Shown one piece after another: positions 48,120 to 60,182 of a stretch of 64,000 nucleotides of DNA. Made by a program: the position numbers and the translations under genes. The stretch comes from Brienomyrus brachyistius. Taxonomy: Eukaryota > Chordata > Actinopteri > Osteoglossiformes > Mormyridae. Position 1 is the first letter of the stretch; each line of letters starts with the position of its first letter. The stretch lies in the NCBI RefSeq assembly GCF_023856365.1, contig NW_026042397.1, positions 124,001-188,000 of the forward strand, written 5' to 3'. Under the pieces are notes generated by a model. The model had not been told where the DNA came from. It searched no databases and saw only the letters and a list, made by a program, of their open reading frames with translations.

Positions 48120-50785
48120 CTCTGTCTTTCGTGCGGTACTCTAGTGCAGTGGTTCAAATGGTACCACGTATTACTCCCTTCTACCTGCACCGCTGTTGCT
48201 GTGGCTCGTGTCACCTTGAAGGGTCCCTTTCGTCGGGGCTCGTGCCACTTTCACCAGAACACTCGCAGGTAGACTTTATCTCCGTGAAAGATGACTGGCT
48301 CCTCCTGGTCTGTGTCTTCTTTCTGTGCTTTCTCCTTTTCCTGTTTGGAAATAGTTTTGTGTATTTTGGTTAAAGTCCTCATGTACAACTTTAATTCATC
48401 CCCCAGCTGATCTAGGCTGGGTCCCTTATACGCCCCCTCAAGTCGATCCAGGCATAGGTCTCCCAGTCAGCATTTCATGCGGAGACAAATGCATCACCTG
48501 TGCGTTTCCATCCGATATGCCATCAAGGCTGTTGACAGGGCATCCACCCAGTTCATTTTCATGGTGGCGCAAATCTTATTCAGCTTCTGCTTAAGTGTGC
48601 CATTCACTCTCTCCACCATACCCTGCAACTGAGGGTGATACACATGTGGTAGAAAAATTTAGAATATAATACTTAGAATAAAAGTCGGACCTCTCAGTTT
48701 GATGAGGTAAAGGAAAATCTCTTTTATTTCAGCAACTCAGCAAAGCGCTCTCATCACACTCTGGCATTCGGTACCAAGATCTTTTTTAGCTCTCCGAGCA
48801 ACCAGTTGATATACCATAACTCCCACTTCACAGTAAGGGTGTCTAAATCCTGATTGGTCACAACACACCAATGAACCAAGCTTAAACGTATAACAAACAC
48901 AATTTTCGAATTCTATTGGTTCACCTTGGTGGCAAGGTAAAGTCCACCCATTCTACTCAGTCTACCAGAACATGTCTCGACTGCTAGGCTCCTACTGGAG
49001 ATATGAATATAGATATTGATTACATGACATTGAATCACTGTAAATACTCAGTTGTCCTTTGATTAATGATTAACGTATTGACGTATTGTCATTGAATCAC
49101 TGCCAATACATGGTTAACATATGATTTGTATGATTAACAATTACTTATACATTTGCACTACCGCATAGCTTGCTATATATTGTTTGCCACAACTATTCTA
49201 TAAAGCTATAACTCGCTGTGCACCAGTTGGGGCAGCTTCGAATCTCTCCCTGCAGGTGGTTTCTCCCCCCCCTTTGTTCCGCTGTCTGCCTCTCCAAGGC
49301 CCGAGCTTTCCTCAGGGTCTGCGGAACTTACTGCAGGCAGCTATCTCGAAGCGAGGTCACACAGTATTCAAAACAATCTCTTCTTGCCTAAGGCCTAAAG
49401 ACACACACAGTCCCAATATGCCAACCTCCCGGGCCTACCGATGTCCAATTTTAATTCCACACACACATGCCAACTTTTGTTTTATTCTCAGCTGTTAAAC
49501 CACTAACTTTTAACTTTCCCAACAAAGGCAGCTCCATTATCAGAGCTTATTTCAGTTGGTATCCTAAACCTCGGACTCTCTGATCAGGAATTTCACCACT
49601 GTCATCGCCCCCATGTCCTTGGACGGTATTGTCTCCACCCATCTGCTGAACCTGTCCACAATCACAAGCATATATCGCTTTCCATATGCTGTTTTTCCCA
49701 TGTCCACATAGTCCACCACAAGTGTCTGAACGGTCCCTCAGGCACTGGAATGTGCCCTACTGGGGTCGTGATTGCTTTGCGTACATTGTTCTTAATGCAC
49801 ACCTCATATTCACATTCTGACAACCTTGCATCCATCATTGCTTGCAGCTTGTTGTGTTATTTTCCTTAACTCCTCCCCCCTTGCGCAATGGTCAAGACCA
49901 TGCGCATCCGTTATCAAAATGTTCACCAGAGACAGAGGTGCAGCCAAAAGTCCCTCATGGTTGCGATACAGACCATTAGCATCCTTAGAGGCCCCCCTTT
50001 TTAGCCACACTGAGGCCTCATAGGGGCCCGCCCGCTCCTGCAGGGCCACCAGATCAGAAACCTGCTCTGTACTCACCATAGGTAAAAGATCAGCAGTACT
50101 CACCTGCGCAGCTGCCCTGGCTGCCGCATCAGAGGCTGCATTTCCTTGAATAACAAAATCACGACCTTTGCGGTGGGCCTGACACTTAACAATAGCCAAA
50201 CGCTTGGGACGCATCATTGTGTGTAGCAACTCCAAAATCTGATTATAATGCTGAATGGGGGAGCCGTCACTTTTGCGAAAGCCCCTTTGCTTCCAGACTG
50301 CTCCAAACAGATGGCATACATCGTGTGCGTATGCAGAGTCTGTGTAGATAGTAACTGTCTTATGTTGTCCTCGCCGGCACGCTGTAGTCAAAGCCTTTAT
50401 CTCCGCTAATTGAGCGGAACAGGGTTGTGCTCTGAAACGAGAGTGTGAAAATCATCACCCTGTGCCTGGACTACAGCAAACCCAGCCTTCAAGGCATCCC
50501 CATCTCTCCAACATGAGCCATCCACAAACAAAACCATCTCGCTATTTTCAGTGGGAGAGCTCTCACAAGTCTGCTCTCAGTTTAGTGTAAACCAAAGACT
50601 CTGCCACACACTCATGTGGCTGCCCCTCATCCTCCAGGGGAATGCTGTCTGCAGGGTTTACTGTAGTGGAGCGCTTTATTGTCACATCCGGGTAAGTGAG
50701 AAATGCAAAGTACGCTAGCTGCCTTGCTGGGGTCAACACAAATTTGCCTTTGTCAATAAGGTCCACCATCTTATGTGAAGTATAA
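48120..50785 (-). pseudogene. ERV pol remnant: RNase H and integrase, split by a solo LTR
   Basis: Minus-strand pol fragment. The RT-RNase H connection is at 50,563-50,769, RNase H at ~49,980-50,440 (IYTDSAYAHDVCHLFG, VKCQAHRKG, GNAASDAAARAAA) and the integrase N-terminal region to 49,810. The integrase core at ~49,500-49,750 is frameshifted but shows PFRHL and SSDNGAAF blocks. After the solo LTR (48,645-49,461) come the rest of the core (MVERVNGTLKQKL) and a C-terminal KWHEPRRKGPFKVTRAT block near 48,220. The RT palm and everything upstream are missing. The pattern resembles fish epsilon/gamma-like ERVs. It is dead: several stops plus the insertion. Confidence 0.85.
48645..49461 (-). mobile_element. 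Solo LTR 1, nested in the ERV integrase
   Basis: An 817 bp LTR with ends TGTGG...CCACA, flanked by the 4-bp duplication CACA. It interrupts the integrase core of the ERV. The same sequence recurs at 58,197-59,021 with a different duplication, so it is a mobile solo LTR rather than part of this ERV. In the minus sense a TATATAG box (~49,172) and AATAAAAG (~48,725) suggest U3-R-U5 orientation. The frame 49,184-49,498 is a shadow. Confidence 0.9.
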
Positions 50786-51070
50786 AGTGTTTTTGCATTC
50801 TAGCTGTGTTACAGTATGTAACACAGCCTTCAACTTTTTTCCCCACACAATGCAGGACATGCAGGGGTGCCGAACAAAACAGTGGAGCTGCAGTGTAGCC
50901 AATTATTTCTTTCAGTAGTTTTAAAATCATTTCTGAGGCTGTGTGTTAGAGATGGAGGTGAGCAACACTGAGGCATCTCAGGGAACCATGTTGCCCATAT
51001 TAAAAAACACACACGCATGCAACTCAGGCAATCCAGCATTTCTTATTTCAGTTATATATGACACTGCATG

Positions 51071-51379
51071 GGGGCGGCGTGGTGGTGCAGTGGTTAGCAC
51101 TGTTGCCTCACACCTCTGGGACCCGGGTTCGTGTCTCCGCCTGGATCACATGTGTGCGGAGTTTGCATGTTCTCCCCATGTCGTCGTGGGGTTTCCTCCA
51201 GGTACTCCGGTTTCCCCCCACAGTCCAAAAACATGCTGAGACTAATTGGAGTCGCTAAATTAACCATAGGTGTGCATGTGTGAGTGAGCCCTGCGATGGG
51301 CTGGCCCCCCATCCTGGGTTGTTCCCTGCCTCCGGACCCCCCGTGACCCAATAGGATAAGCGGTTTGAAAAATGGATAG
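51071..51379 (+). mobile_element. tRNA-derived SINE with target duplication
   Basis: Plus-sense SINE with A and B boxes at ~51,083-51,135 and a short degenerate tail (AATGGATAGATG). The 13-bp target duplication ATGACACTGCATG lies at 51,058-51,070 and 51,380-51,392. A few bases of it may belong to the tail. The body is ~40 bp shorter than the other copies because of an internal gap near 51,288 and another near 51,330. Confidence 0.93.
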
Positions 51380-51719
51380 ATGACACTGCATGTTGTTGTT
51401 TTACATGTTCACTACAAGTCAGTGTTTTTTTCATTGTATGATTAATGCCACATTCATACCAAAAAACACACTAGACATACTGTACAAGGCAATCAAGGGA
51501 AAAACCTTCTCAGAATACAAAATGAATGTATCAACCGAAGAAGGATGTTTCCTTTTCAGAATATTCATTTTTTTACCATGTGGAACCACTGTCCAGGATT
51601 CAATTGAGTGCATTCAAAGAATGATACATCAAGACTAATAGTGACAAAATATTCATTTAATATGCATTGTACATGAATGTAGGACTTAGATGTTGATGAA
51701 TTTCTCATCAGTGAAGGGC

Positions 51720-52640
51720 ATATACACTCAGGGAAAAAAAAGTTGAAAACCCAGAACTATCCAATTTAGATGTAATTTGGTACACGTGCAGACCAGTGAT
51801 GGATATGTAAATGATTAGAATTGCAAGGAGTTGGCATGTTTAATTACCAGACACAGGATGCCTCGTAGTCACATTAGACAGTGTTAACAGCACTTGACGG
51901 AGTTTGATTGGGTTGCATTGCGGGTTTGCATGAAGCCAGGTGGTCATATGGTGCAACTGCATGTGGGCCATGCGGATATCACAGTCGCCTGATATTGAAA
52001 CCAATGGGCACGTGAGGCATCCACACACGTCGTGAAGTTTCTGGTCATCCAAGACAGACCACGCCAAGGAAGGATCGTCGGATTGTGCTCCAAGCATCAC
52101 AGATCCCCATGACACCTGCGCCTGATATATGGACACAGCTACTGGACTCTCTACAACACCCTATATCATCGTGTCGCGATGACTGGCATCAGCTGGACTA
52201 TAGGTTCACCGTCCCATGCATAGGCTGCCGTTCACAATAGCACAGAAACTGTTGCGATTGGAGTGGTGTAGTCACTGGGAGGCATGGACTGATGACGACT
52301 GGCGTCCTACCATGTTCAGCGATACATCTCAGTTCTGCAGTACCACAGATGACCGTCGTGTGCGTATGGTGGCGCCGCAGGGAGAAGAGCAATCCTGCCA
52401 ACGCTGTGGAGTGACACACCACACTCTGACAGCACAGTGGTACACCAGTGACATCCTAGTGGTATCCGGGCCCAGGGGTGTGCTATACCCTACTGACATG
52501 GGACCAGCAGTGTGGCCATACCGCCAACTCCGTTTGATCTGATATTATAATCATCGAGATACTGTCACATGCCCTTTCATCACATGCAGATTTCATTTTC
52601 ACAACTTAGTCTGTTGTGCTTCACTGTTTTGCCACCGAGT
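51720..52640 (+). pseudogene. Degenerate Tc1/mariner transposase
   Basis: Plus-strand remnants of a Tc1-like transposase. A KTDHAKEGSS stretch replaces the usual DRPRQGRPR linker. A LPFTIAQKLLRLEW block leads to WRPTMFSDTSQF, which carries the first catalytic Asp of the usual VLFSDESRF. Many stops and frameshifts occur, and the later Asp and Glu regions are missing. Imperfect inverted ends near 51,740 and 52,600 (AAGTTGaAAA / TTTTCACAACTT) may be terminal repeats. Confidence 0.65.
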
Positions 52641-53990
52641 TTGTGTTCTGACACCAAGTTGATGGGAATTGATTATTTGAGCGTCATCTAAAGAGCTTAT
52701 ATTACTTTAGATGGTATTTAGACTCACATGGTATTTTGAAAAGATTCCCATATGCGCTGATTAGCTGGGGTTGATCTGAGCAGCTGTGCACTTTTCTCCT
52801 GTAACACAAAAGTTTGCTTTTAGGACAGAAAACAAGGTTAAGACCATATTATGTGGTTTACATCTATCAAAATAAAACCAAAGTCACTGTTACCAAAAGA
52901 GTAACCATGTGTTGTCAAATTCCCTAACATTTTGCTTCATCTTACTTTGGATGTCCATGGTTAGGAGAGAAGCAGAAATCTGCTCAACCATTAGAAAGAC
53001 TTTACTCGATACAGGGAGTGAGATCTTGTTGCAGGTGACAAGGCAGGATAGAGTGTATTTAGAAAAATAATGAAGAGGGAATGTGAGTGTGAGCTATTGT
53101 GGCATCTGTGTATAACCCAATATGGCGGCATCCTTCTGAATGTAAATAACATAGCCAGCTTAATTAGCTTAGTCAAGTGTAATTGAACTAAGAAAAACTT
53201 AGCAATATACGTTCCCTGCTTGGTGTGATAAATACAGCAGCAGCTGCTGGTGGACGGGCTACAAACAGACATCAAGAAGAAATCCCACCTCACAACCATT
53301 TACTGTACCAAACCCCTTAATGTAACTTGTAAAGATGTAGGTATTGGAGTATTCACAGATTCATTTGCAGTGTCCACTTCCTGTCCAGTAAATTTGGCAG
53401 GAAGAAATTTTAATAACCTAGGCCTGACTCGTGTATGCGGCTGAAGGAGTAAAGGTAGAATGGGTGGAGAATCCTGGGCTGAGCTGCATGGTGGCCTGGG
53501 GGACAATCATGAAAACACAGACCCTGTGATATCCTCAAAACCCACAACTAAAAGGGGAGTCAGGAACCACTTGACCCGTTAAGCCACATGGTGGCCCTAT
53601 GAGCAGGCAAACACACTATGGGCTAAGGGGTACAAGACAGAGGAGAGAATAGGATGGCCAGTGACATGTGAACAGGACAAGGCAGGGATGGATTCTGACA
53701 CAGGTGCCATACTACTTTGTTTAAATATGCCCAAGTGCTCAGAATGTTTTAGTGCAAGTCTTAGACAATGGTATCTCTGAATGAGGCAGCAGTTTGGTTC
53801 CTCCTGAAGGCCCTATAACTGTCCTGAGAAGTTGTTTGTATGCACTTACTGCCTTGACACTTGTTGATGTACATGTGCTCTGCTCGAGCAGTAAAGGGGA
53901 GATCACATGTAGAGATGATTTTCTGTAGCCTCTCAGTCCGAGTAAAAATAAAATATCCTTGTCATATAGGAACCAAGTCTCTGGCTGGAA
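52641..53990. other. No recognised feature
   Basis: Only short frames. I see no repeat family signature. Confidence 0.4.
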
Positions 53991-54540
53991 ATTTCTACAA
54001 CAGAGCCAATTAGTCATCTCTATAAATATATACAGATGTAGCCGCTTGAATTTTCCCCAGTTTCCATGATGGGACCTTGGCTGGTCCTTGGCTGATCCTT
54101 GGCTGGCCCCTGCTGGGTTCTGGGTGGGACCTTGACTGTAATGAGATCCCCCACTATGATGTAATGAATAAGTGGGCCGGCTCTTGCTGACACCCACTGT
54201 TCGAGAAATATGTACTTTTACTATTGTCATTTTGCTAGATGCCATTTCTTAGACATAACACCCTGCAGCAGCTTGATCTTAATTTAGCAATCACCCTTCT
54301 TAAGAACTGTCGCTTGAATATTTCCACCCCATACATGGTGATAAACAATGCTAAATGTTATTTAGATATCCTGTTTGTGTACCTCAATAAAAGATACTGC
54401 GAGGGGAGTTACTCTTTCGAAGTTGGCTGAGTTCGACTGAGAGGCTGACACCTCGAAGTCAGGACCGGACTTCCCTTGCAGCAAGTAAAAAGTCATCACA
54501 GCTGTCTGTGTTGTTCTGTGTTCAGAGATTGGTTGGTTTT
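53991..54540 (+). repeat. Possible LTR-like segment
   Basis: A TATAAATATATA run (~54,020), a short imperfect tandem of CTTGGCTGGT-type units (~54,070-54,105) and, ~370 bp on, CTCAATAAAAGATAC (~54,383) followed by a GC-richer tail recall a U3-R-U5 layout. No TG...CA ends or target duplication are established. The minus frame 53,739-54,245 has no recognisable domain. Confidence 0.3.
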
Positions 54541-54729
54541 CAGCGTATATTTAGGGGAAAAAACCCAACACCCAACAGAACAAAATCAACACAGTAACAC
54601 AGAGGTGTAGCTAAAAATTCTGGGCCCCTGACAGAAGGTCACCTTGCGCCCCTCTGTCGAATTTTACATACTGTGAAAGAGATTTGTTGAGCCATCTTCT
54701 AATCCAGTGCAATCCAGCTTTATTTGAAA

Positions 54730-55490
54730 AGCACTTTAAACAATCATATGGACCAAAGTGCTGCACAGAGGAATAAATAAAAACATTCACATACTTAAAA
54801 ACGAAGTAAAATAAATTTAATAAAAACCAGAACACAAATTAAATGAGAGTAAAAGGCCATTAATAAAATAAAAACAAAAAATTACATTAATTAATAAAGA
54901 AAAGGCTAAGATTAAAATAAAATTTACTATTAAAGTCAACATCTCACAACATGCCAAAGGCCAAAGAGAAAGGATGAGTTTTAAGAAGAGATTTAAAAAC
55001 GGACAGAGAAGAGGCCTCCCTAATGTGAAAAGGCAAGTCATTCCACATTTTAGGAGCTGCGACTGCAAAAGCTCGATCCCCTCTAAGCTCATGCTGAGTC
55101 TTAGGAACTGTCAGGAACAGCTGATCAGCTGACCTGAGAGAGCGGGTGGGGGTGTAAGGGTGAAGCAGCTCACAGAGGTCAGGTGGAGCAAGACCACTGA
55201 GGGCTTTAAAAGCAAATAACAGAATTTTAAAATGAATCCTAAAATGTACGGGCAGCCAGTGGAGTGAGGCTAAAATGGGGGAGACATGCTCATATTTCCA
55301 TGTGCGGCAGCATTTTGAACCTTCTGGAGGTGAACAATAGTGGAGCCTCTAACCCCAACATAGAGGGCGTTACAGTGGTCCAGACTAGTAGTGACAAAAG
55401 AGTGGATTACTGTCTCAAAGTGCTGCCTAGAAAGAATTGGCTTTATTTTGGCCAACTGCTTCAATTGTAAAAAGCTTGACTTGACAACTG
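54730..55490 (-). pseudogene. L2-type LINE, RT C-terminal end
   Basis: The minus strand encodes FETVIHSFVTTSLDHCNALY and KVQNAA (55,270-55,464). Next come AFKALSGLAPPDLCELLHPY (~55,150-55,210) and the FAVAAPKMWNDLP and SLSVFKSLLKTHPF end (~54,970-55,080). These blocks, in this order, are typical of the L2/CR1-like ORF2 C terminus. Frame changes are needed between them. The piece is 5' truncated, and AT-rich sequence with no tail motif I recognise follows. Confidence 0.82.
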
Positions 55491-55561
55491 ACCTTATCTG
55501 AGTGTAAGAGCAAAGGAAACTGAATCCACTACTGTATGTTCTGTCCTGTAAATTTTTATTA

Positions 55562-58100
55562 CAGTTTTTCTCAATTGCTTTGGCTCAGTTCTCAAATGAT
55601 TTTTTTATTTCCCAAAACATTAAGTTCAGATCTCTGAACAATTCGCATCTTTTTCACATCAGATTGGAATTTCTTATTGATTTGAGCAAATTGCAAATGT
55701 TTTGGCACATGTGTGCAAAGAGTACATACAACTGTCTGCAGTTTGGACAACAAATAATTGCAAATGGCTTGTTGATCAAAACTGATGACTCGATTCTCAC
55801 TTACACTGTCAAACACTTCAGAACTTCTCAGACATTTTTTATTGTGTAAGCCATCACATTCAAAACGATCTATTCAATTATCATAATTAGTATACATGAA
55901 TGTATATTCTAAAATATATCTAACATTGACATTGTTTGTAATGTCTGCTACATTGGCACATGCCCTGTAATTGCAATCGCAATCTAATTGCAAAGTACCT
56001 CTAATATGACTCAACCATTTAACCACTTAACCAATCAACTTTGGGAGTATATATATGTAGATTGCCCACAGCACAATCACTGCTGTAGAATGTTTTGAGA
56101 ATGGAGGACGTTCACAACGCTGAACTGCAGCAACATGCTCGTGGAAGAGCAATTGGAAGGCGTGTAAGAATACGTGGTGGTGGTAGAGGAAGAAATAATC
56201 GAGGAAGAGGTGGAAATAGAAGAGTCAGAGTCTCTGATGAAATCAGAGCCACACTTGTGGATCATGTCATAAATCATGGTTTTACAATGGAAGAGGCTGG
56301 TCGAAGAGTACAGCCTAATGTAAACAGGTCCACAGTGTCATCAATTGTGCAAACCTTTCGTAGGGAAAACAGGTACATATGTATTTTTTTGTTTTACAGT
56401 ATGTAAAGTATTTTAACAGTATAAACAACAATATTGTAAAGGTAAATGCAAGTCTATTTGTTCATTCTATAGAACTGCACGACAACCTCGCGCTGGTGGC
56501 AGAGCAGCAGTATTTAACCAACTGCAAGAACAAGAAATTTGCAACATGGTCATAGCCAACAATTCCATCAGGCTAAGAGAGATCCAAAGTGCAATCATAA
56601 ATGACAATGAGGTCTTTGCAAATATTAATTCTGTCAGCATTTCCACCATAGACAGAGTTTTAGAAAGACATCAGATGACTATGAAACAGCTCTATAAGGT
56701 GCCATTTGAGAGGAACAGTGAAAGAGTCAAGGCATCGCGGTACCAGTATGTCCAGGTAAACCACTGGTGTGCACTTAGTGAGTTTTCCTGTATTTCTAAG
56801 ATGCCTGTATTACTTTACTGTAAGTTTCAGAAACCCATAAGAAAATACGTTTACTGTTACATTTTTTCCTGTGTTCCTTCATAGAGAATCATGGAGTTAG
56901 AACTACATGAAACGACCCACATTCTTGTTTTTGTGGACGAGGCTGGGTTTAATCTGTCCAAAGGCCGGAGACGTGGTCGCAATCTCATTGGACACCGAGC
57001 CACAATTGACACACCAGGCCAACGTGGGGCCAATATTACAATGTGTGCTGCCATTTCAGAGAACGGTGTGTGCACACATATTCCACACATTGGGCCCTAT
57101 AATACCCAACTTCTCCTGGCCTTCCTAAATGCACTTTACAGAGACCTGATTCCAGAACAAGAAAGAGGTTTGGTTAGACCACATTTGCCTAATTATGTTG
57201 TTGTCTGGGATAATGTCAGCTTCCACCGAACCAACAGTGTTAGTGACTGGTTTGCTGCACATGAAAGGATAACAGTGGAATTCCTTCCACCATACTCTCC
57301 GTTCCTAAATCCAATAGAAGAGTTTTTTTCAGCATGGAGGTGGAAAGTGTATGATCATAGACCACAAAATCAGATGTCTTTGTTGGATGCCATGAATGCT
57401 GCATGTGAGGACATCACAGCTGACCATTGCAGGGGATGGGTGCGGCATTCAAGGAGATTTTTTCCACGGTGTGTGGCAATGGAAAACATCAGATGTGATG
57501 TTGATGAAAATCTTTGGCCTGACCAACGTGAGCGACAAGATGTCCACCAAGAATATATATATATTTTTTTTTTTCCCCAAGAATGTTATTTGTTGTTTTT
57601 GTGTATTTGTGGTAATACACAAATATGAAATGTAAAGTGAAATCTTGTTACTCTTGTCAGTTACTTTACATGTACAGTAATACACTTGTATTGTGTATAT
57701 ACACGTGAAGTACAAAAATAAACACTGTACAAATACAAATGTTCATAGATTTTTTCTTTTCTTTTCTACATACTATTGACTTTTCTCAACAAATATGAGA
57801 TTTTTGTTTAAACCCTTAATTTTCATGGTTCACTGTTGTGGTGAAAAAACAACTAAACATTTTGACCAGTGTGGCTCACACAATGACAAAAATACTTTAG
57901 ATTTTGGTGGCCTTTGCCAAATTATTGACACAAAAACTAGGTTTTGAAGCATGAATTAAATGTTTTGGGTGAGTAACTACATTTTGCAGACATGCTATAA
58001 AGTTTTGAAGTTCCTGCAAACAGTTGTGACATTTGCACTCACAGTTTAGAGAATGTTAAGACTGTTTCGAAAAATGTGCCAAAGCAATTGAGAAAAACTG
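55562..58100 (+). mobile_element. IS630/Tc1-type DNA transposon, apparently complete
   Basis: Perfect 23-bp terminal inverted repeats (55,562-55,584 and 58,078-58,100, starting CAGTTTTTCTCAATTGC) are flanked by TA on both sides (55,560-55,561 and 58,101-58,102). The subterminal regions are also similar in inverted orientation (e.g. GTGTGCAAAGAG...CAACTGTCTGCAG against GAGTGCAAATG...CAACTGTTTGCAG). It carries one gene with introns (56,101-57,628). Perfect ends and an open gene suggest a young insertion. Confidence 0.92.
56101..57628 (+). CDS. IS630/Tc1-like transposase, three exons, 432 aa
   Basis: Exons are 56,101-56,372, 56,473-56,755 and 56,885-57,628, joined by GT-AG introns of 100 and 129 bp. 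The joins keep the frame with no internal stop. Residues ~15-45 form an Arg/Gly-rich basic region (RIRGGGRGRNNRGRGGNRRV). A helix-turn-helix-like segment follows (ATLVDHVINHGFTMEEAGRR). The DDE_3-type catalytic domain has Asp203 (FVDEAGF), Asp294 (VVWDNVSFHR) and Glu330 (SPFLNPIEEFF), with 35 residues between the last two. It would cut and rejoin DNA at the TIRs. The last ~25 residues run into a T-rich stretch and may be a read-through extension. Exon structure is inferred from sequence only. Confidence 0.88.
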
Positions 58101-58196
58101 TAAACAACACACGACACACATACGAGTCCTGTTTTAACTTTCAGGGCTGATGGTCTGCAGCCTGGCTTGCGATCTACAGTGCAGCGCAGGCGCAGT

Positions 58197-59021
58197 TGTG
58201 GTAGAAAAATTTAGAATATAACACTTATATATACTTATTATAAAAGTCGGACCTCTCAGTTTGATGAGGTAAAGGAAAACCTCTTTTATTTCAGCAACTC
58301 AGCAAAGCGCTCTCATCACACTGTGGCATTCGGTACCAAGATCTTTTTTAGCTCTCCGAGCAACCAGTTGATATACCATAACTCCCACTTCACAGTAAGT
58401 GTCTAAATCCTGATTGGTCACAACACACCAATGAACCAAGCTTAAACGTATAACAAACACAATTCTCGAATTCTATTGGTTCACCTTGGTGGCAAGGTAA
58501 AGTCCACCCATTCTACTCAGTCTACCAGAACATGTCTCGACTGCTAGGCTCCTACTGGAGATATGAATATAGATATTGATTACATGACATTGAATCACTG
58601 TAAATACTCAGTTGTCCTTTGATTAATGATTAACGTATTGACGTATTGTCATTGAATCACTGCCAATACATGGTTAACATATGATTAGTATGATTAACAA
58701 TTACTTATACATTTGCACTACCGCATAGCTTGCTATATATTGTTTGCCACAACTATTCTATAAAGCTATAACTCGCTGTGCACCAGTTGGGGCAGCTTCG
58801 AATCTCTCCCTGCAGGTGGTTTCTCCCCCCCCTTTGTTCCGCTGTCTGCCTCTCCAAGGCCCGAGCTTTCCTCAGGGTCTGCGGAACTTACTGCAGGCAG
58901 CTATCTCGAAGCGAGGTAACACAGTATTCAAAACAATCTCTTCTTGCCTAAGGCCTAAAGACACACACAGTTCCAATATGCCAACCTCCCGGGCCTACCG
59001 ATGTCCAATTTTAATTCCACA
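58197..59021 (-). mobile_element. Solo LTR 2 with CAGT target duplication
   Basis: An 825 bp LTR nearly identical to 48,645-49,461, with the same TGTGG...CCACA ends and flanked by CAGT on both sides (58,193-58,196 and 59,022-59,025). It differs by a few small indels near the left end, including an extra TATATACTTA-type stretch. No internal retroviral sequence adjoins it. Confidence 0.92.
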
Positions 59022-59025
59022 CAGT

Positions 59026-59734
59026 CACTGTGTTGAGCCCGGCGTTATATTAATGATGCAGCCTTTCACACTGACCAGTGAGAAATAACCTTGAAAATGA
59101 CTGTGCTCTTTGTGGTTCTCCTTTTGGAAACATCTTACCACCAAGCAACAGATTAAACGTATCTTCTACTTATCAGTTAATCAGAAATGTCATGCAGTAA
59201 ACAGAGGTTAGACAGCAAAAATTACTTTTGTATTTTTATCTTTTATCTTGGAGCAAACAGTTTTAATTGATGTACATGAGAGTAAGTGGTGAATCAGTTT
59301 GTTTGCTTTCTAGCACTTGGCTACGCAACCATTCATCAGTATGAGAGCACTGCCATCTGGCTTTAAAGAGTAAGTCAACTGTAATACTATTATTACAGTA
59401 GTATTATTAGTATTATTATCAGCTTATTGTGAGAGTGGGGTGTGGGAAAAATGTCTCAAATGCAGACTGGTTACGGTGATCAGGAGCTTACTAATGAAAA
59501 TGAGAAGAGCAAAGGGTTTGAACATCATAGTGGTTCCACTTGTTTTGAATCAGCCAGTGAGAAACTGACAAAGGGACCGGAAACAGGGAGGTACATGCTA
59601 CAGAGCAGGCTGATCTGATTGGCTGTTCACACAGGTTTGCACGGCACTGCAGTGATTTACATTTTAATTTTTCTGGGTGTCTGTTAGCTTAACCCTAATA
59701 AATCAGTTTCACTTGTTGGATTTCCACTTATTTC
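59026..59734. other. No recognised feature
   Basis: Short frames only, with a small (TAT)n-like run at ~59,385-59,420. Confidence 0.4.
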
Positions 59735-59995
59735 CAGCATGGTGGTGCAATGGTTAGCATTATTGCCTCACACTTCTGGGAGCTGGGTTTGAGTTGCGGC
59801 CATAACACCATGCGTGTGAAGTTTGCATGTTTTTCCTGTGTTGTTGTGGGGTTCCCCCCCGAGTCCAAAAACATACTGAGGCTAATTGGAGTTACCAAAT
59901 TGCCTGTAGGTGTGACTGGTATCTGTGCCCTGCGATATGTTGGTGGCCCATGCTGGGTTGTTCCTTGCCTCACACCCATATCCTCCAGGACAATG
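59735..59995 (+). mobile_element. Old, degenerate SINE
   Basis: Same family as the other SINEs (GGTGGTGCAATGGTTAGCAT, then TTGCCTCACACTTCTGGGAG) but with many substitutions and deletions and without the GGAT tail. The B-box region has decayed. It marks an older burst of the family than the 51 kb and 61.6 kb copies. Confidence 0.82.
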
Positions 59996-60182
59996 TACGC
60001 TACTGTAATGCAGAATTGAGATCTTGCAAGTACAAGTATGAGTACATTGGAGGGCACGTCAGAGGCGGAAATGCTGTAGGTGACGTCAGATGCCGGAGAC
60101 TTGGTGGAAAATCTGAATGAACAGCGAGGGGAATTTGGAATCTCTTGTGGAATATATCGACTGGTACTTCAACATTATAGTC

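Noticed and set aside
32162..50785. Idea that the arm gag-protease piece and the flank pol-env piece are one ERV split by rearrangement
   Set aside because: On the minus strand the order would be pol-env then gag-protease, which is not collinear. No shared LTR or junction was seen.
52216..52542. 108-codon frame considered as an active Tc1 transposase
   Set aside because: Only the region around the first catalytic Asp remains. The later catalytic residues are absent and stops surround it.
56467..57090. Minus-strand frames within the IS630/Tc1-type element
   Set aside because: They are antisense to the three-exon transposase gene and have no motif of their own.
48645..59021. Interpretation of the two LTR copies as one provirus of ~10 kb
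   Set aside because: The flanking duplications differ (CACA and CAGT) and each copy has a matching pair, so they are two solo LTRs. The DNA between them is a mix of unrelated elements.
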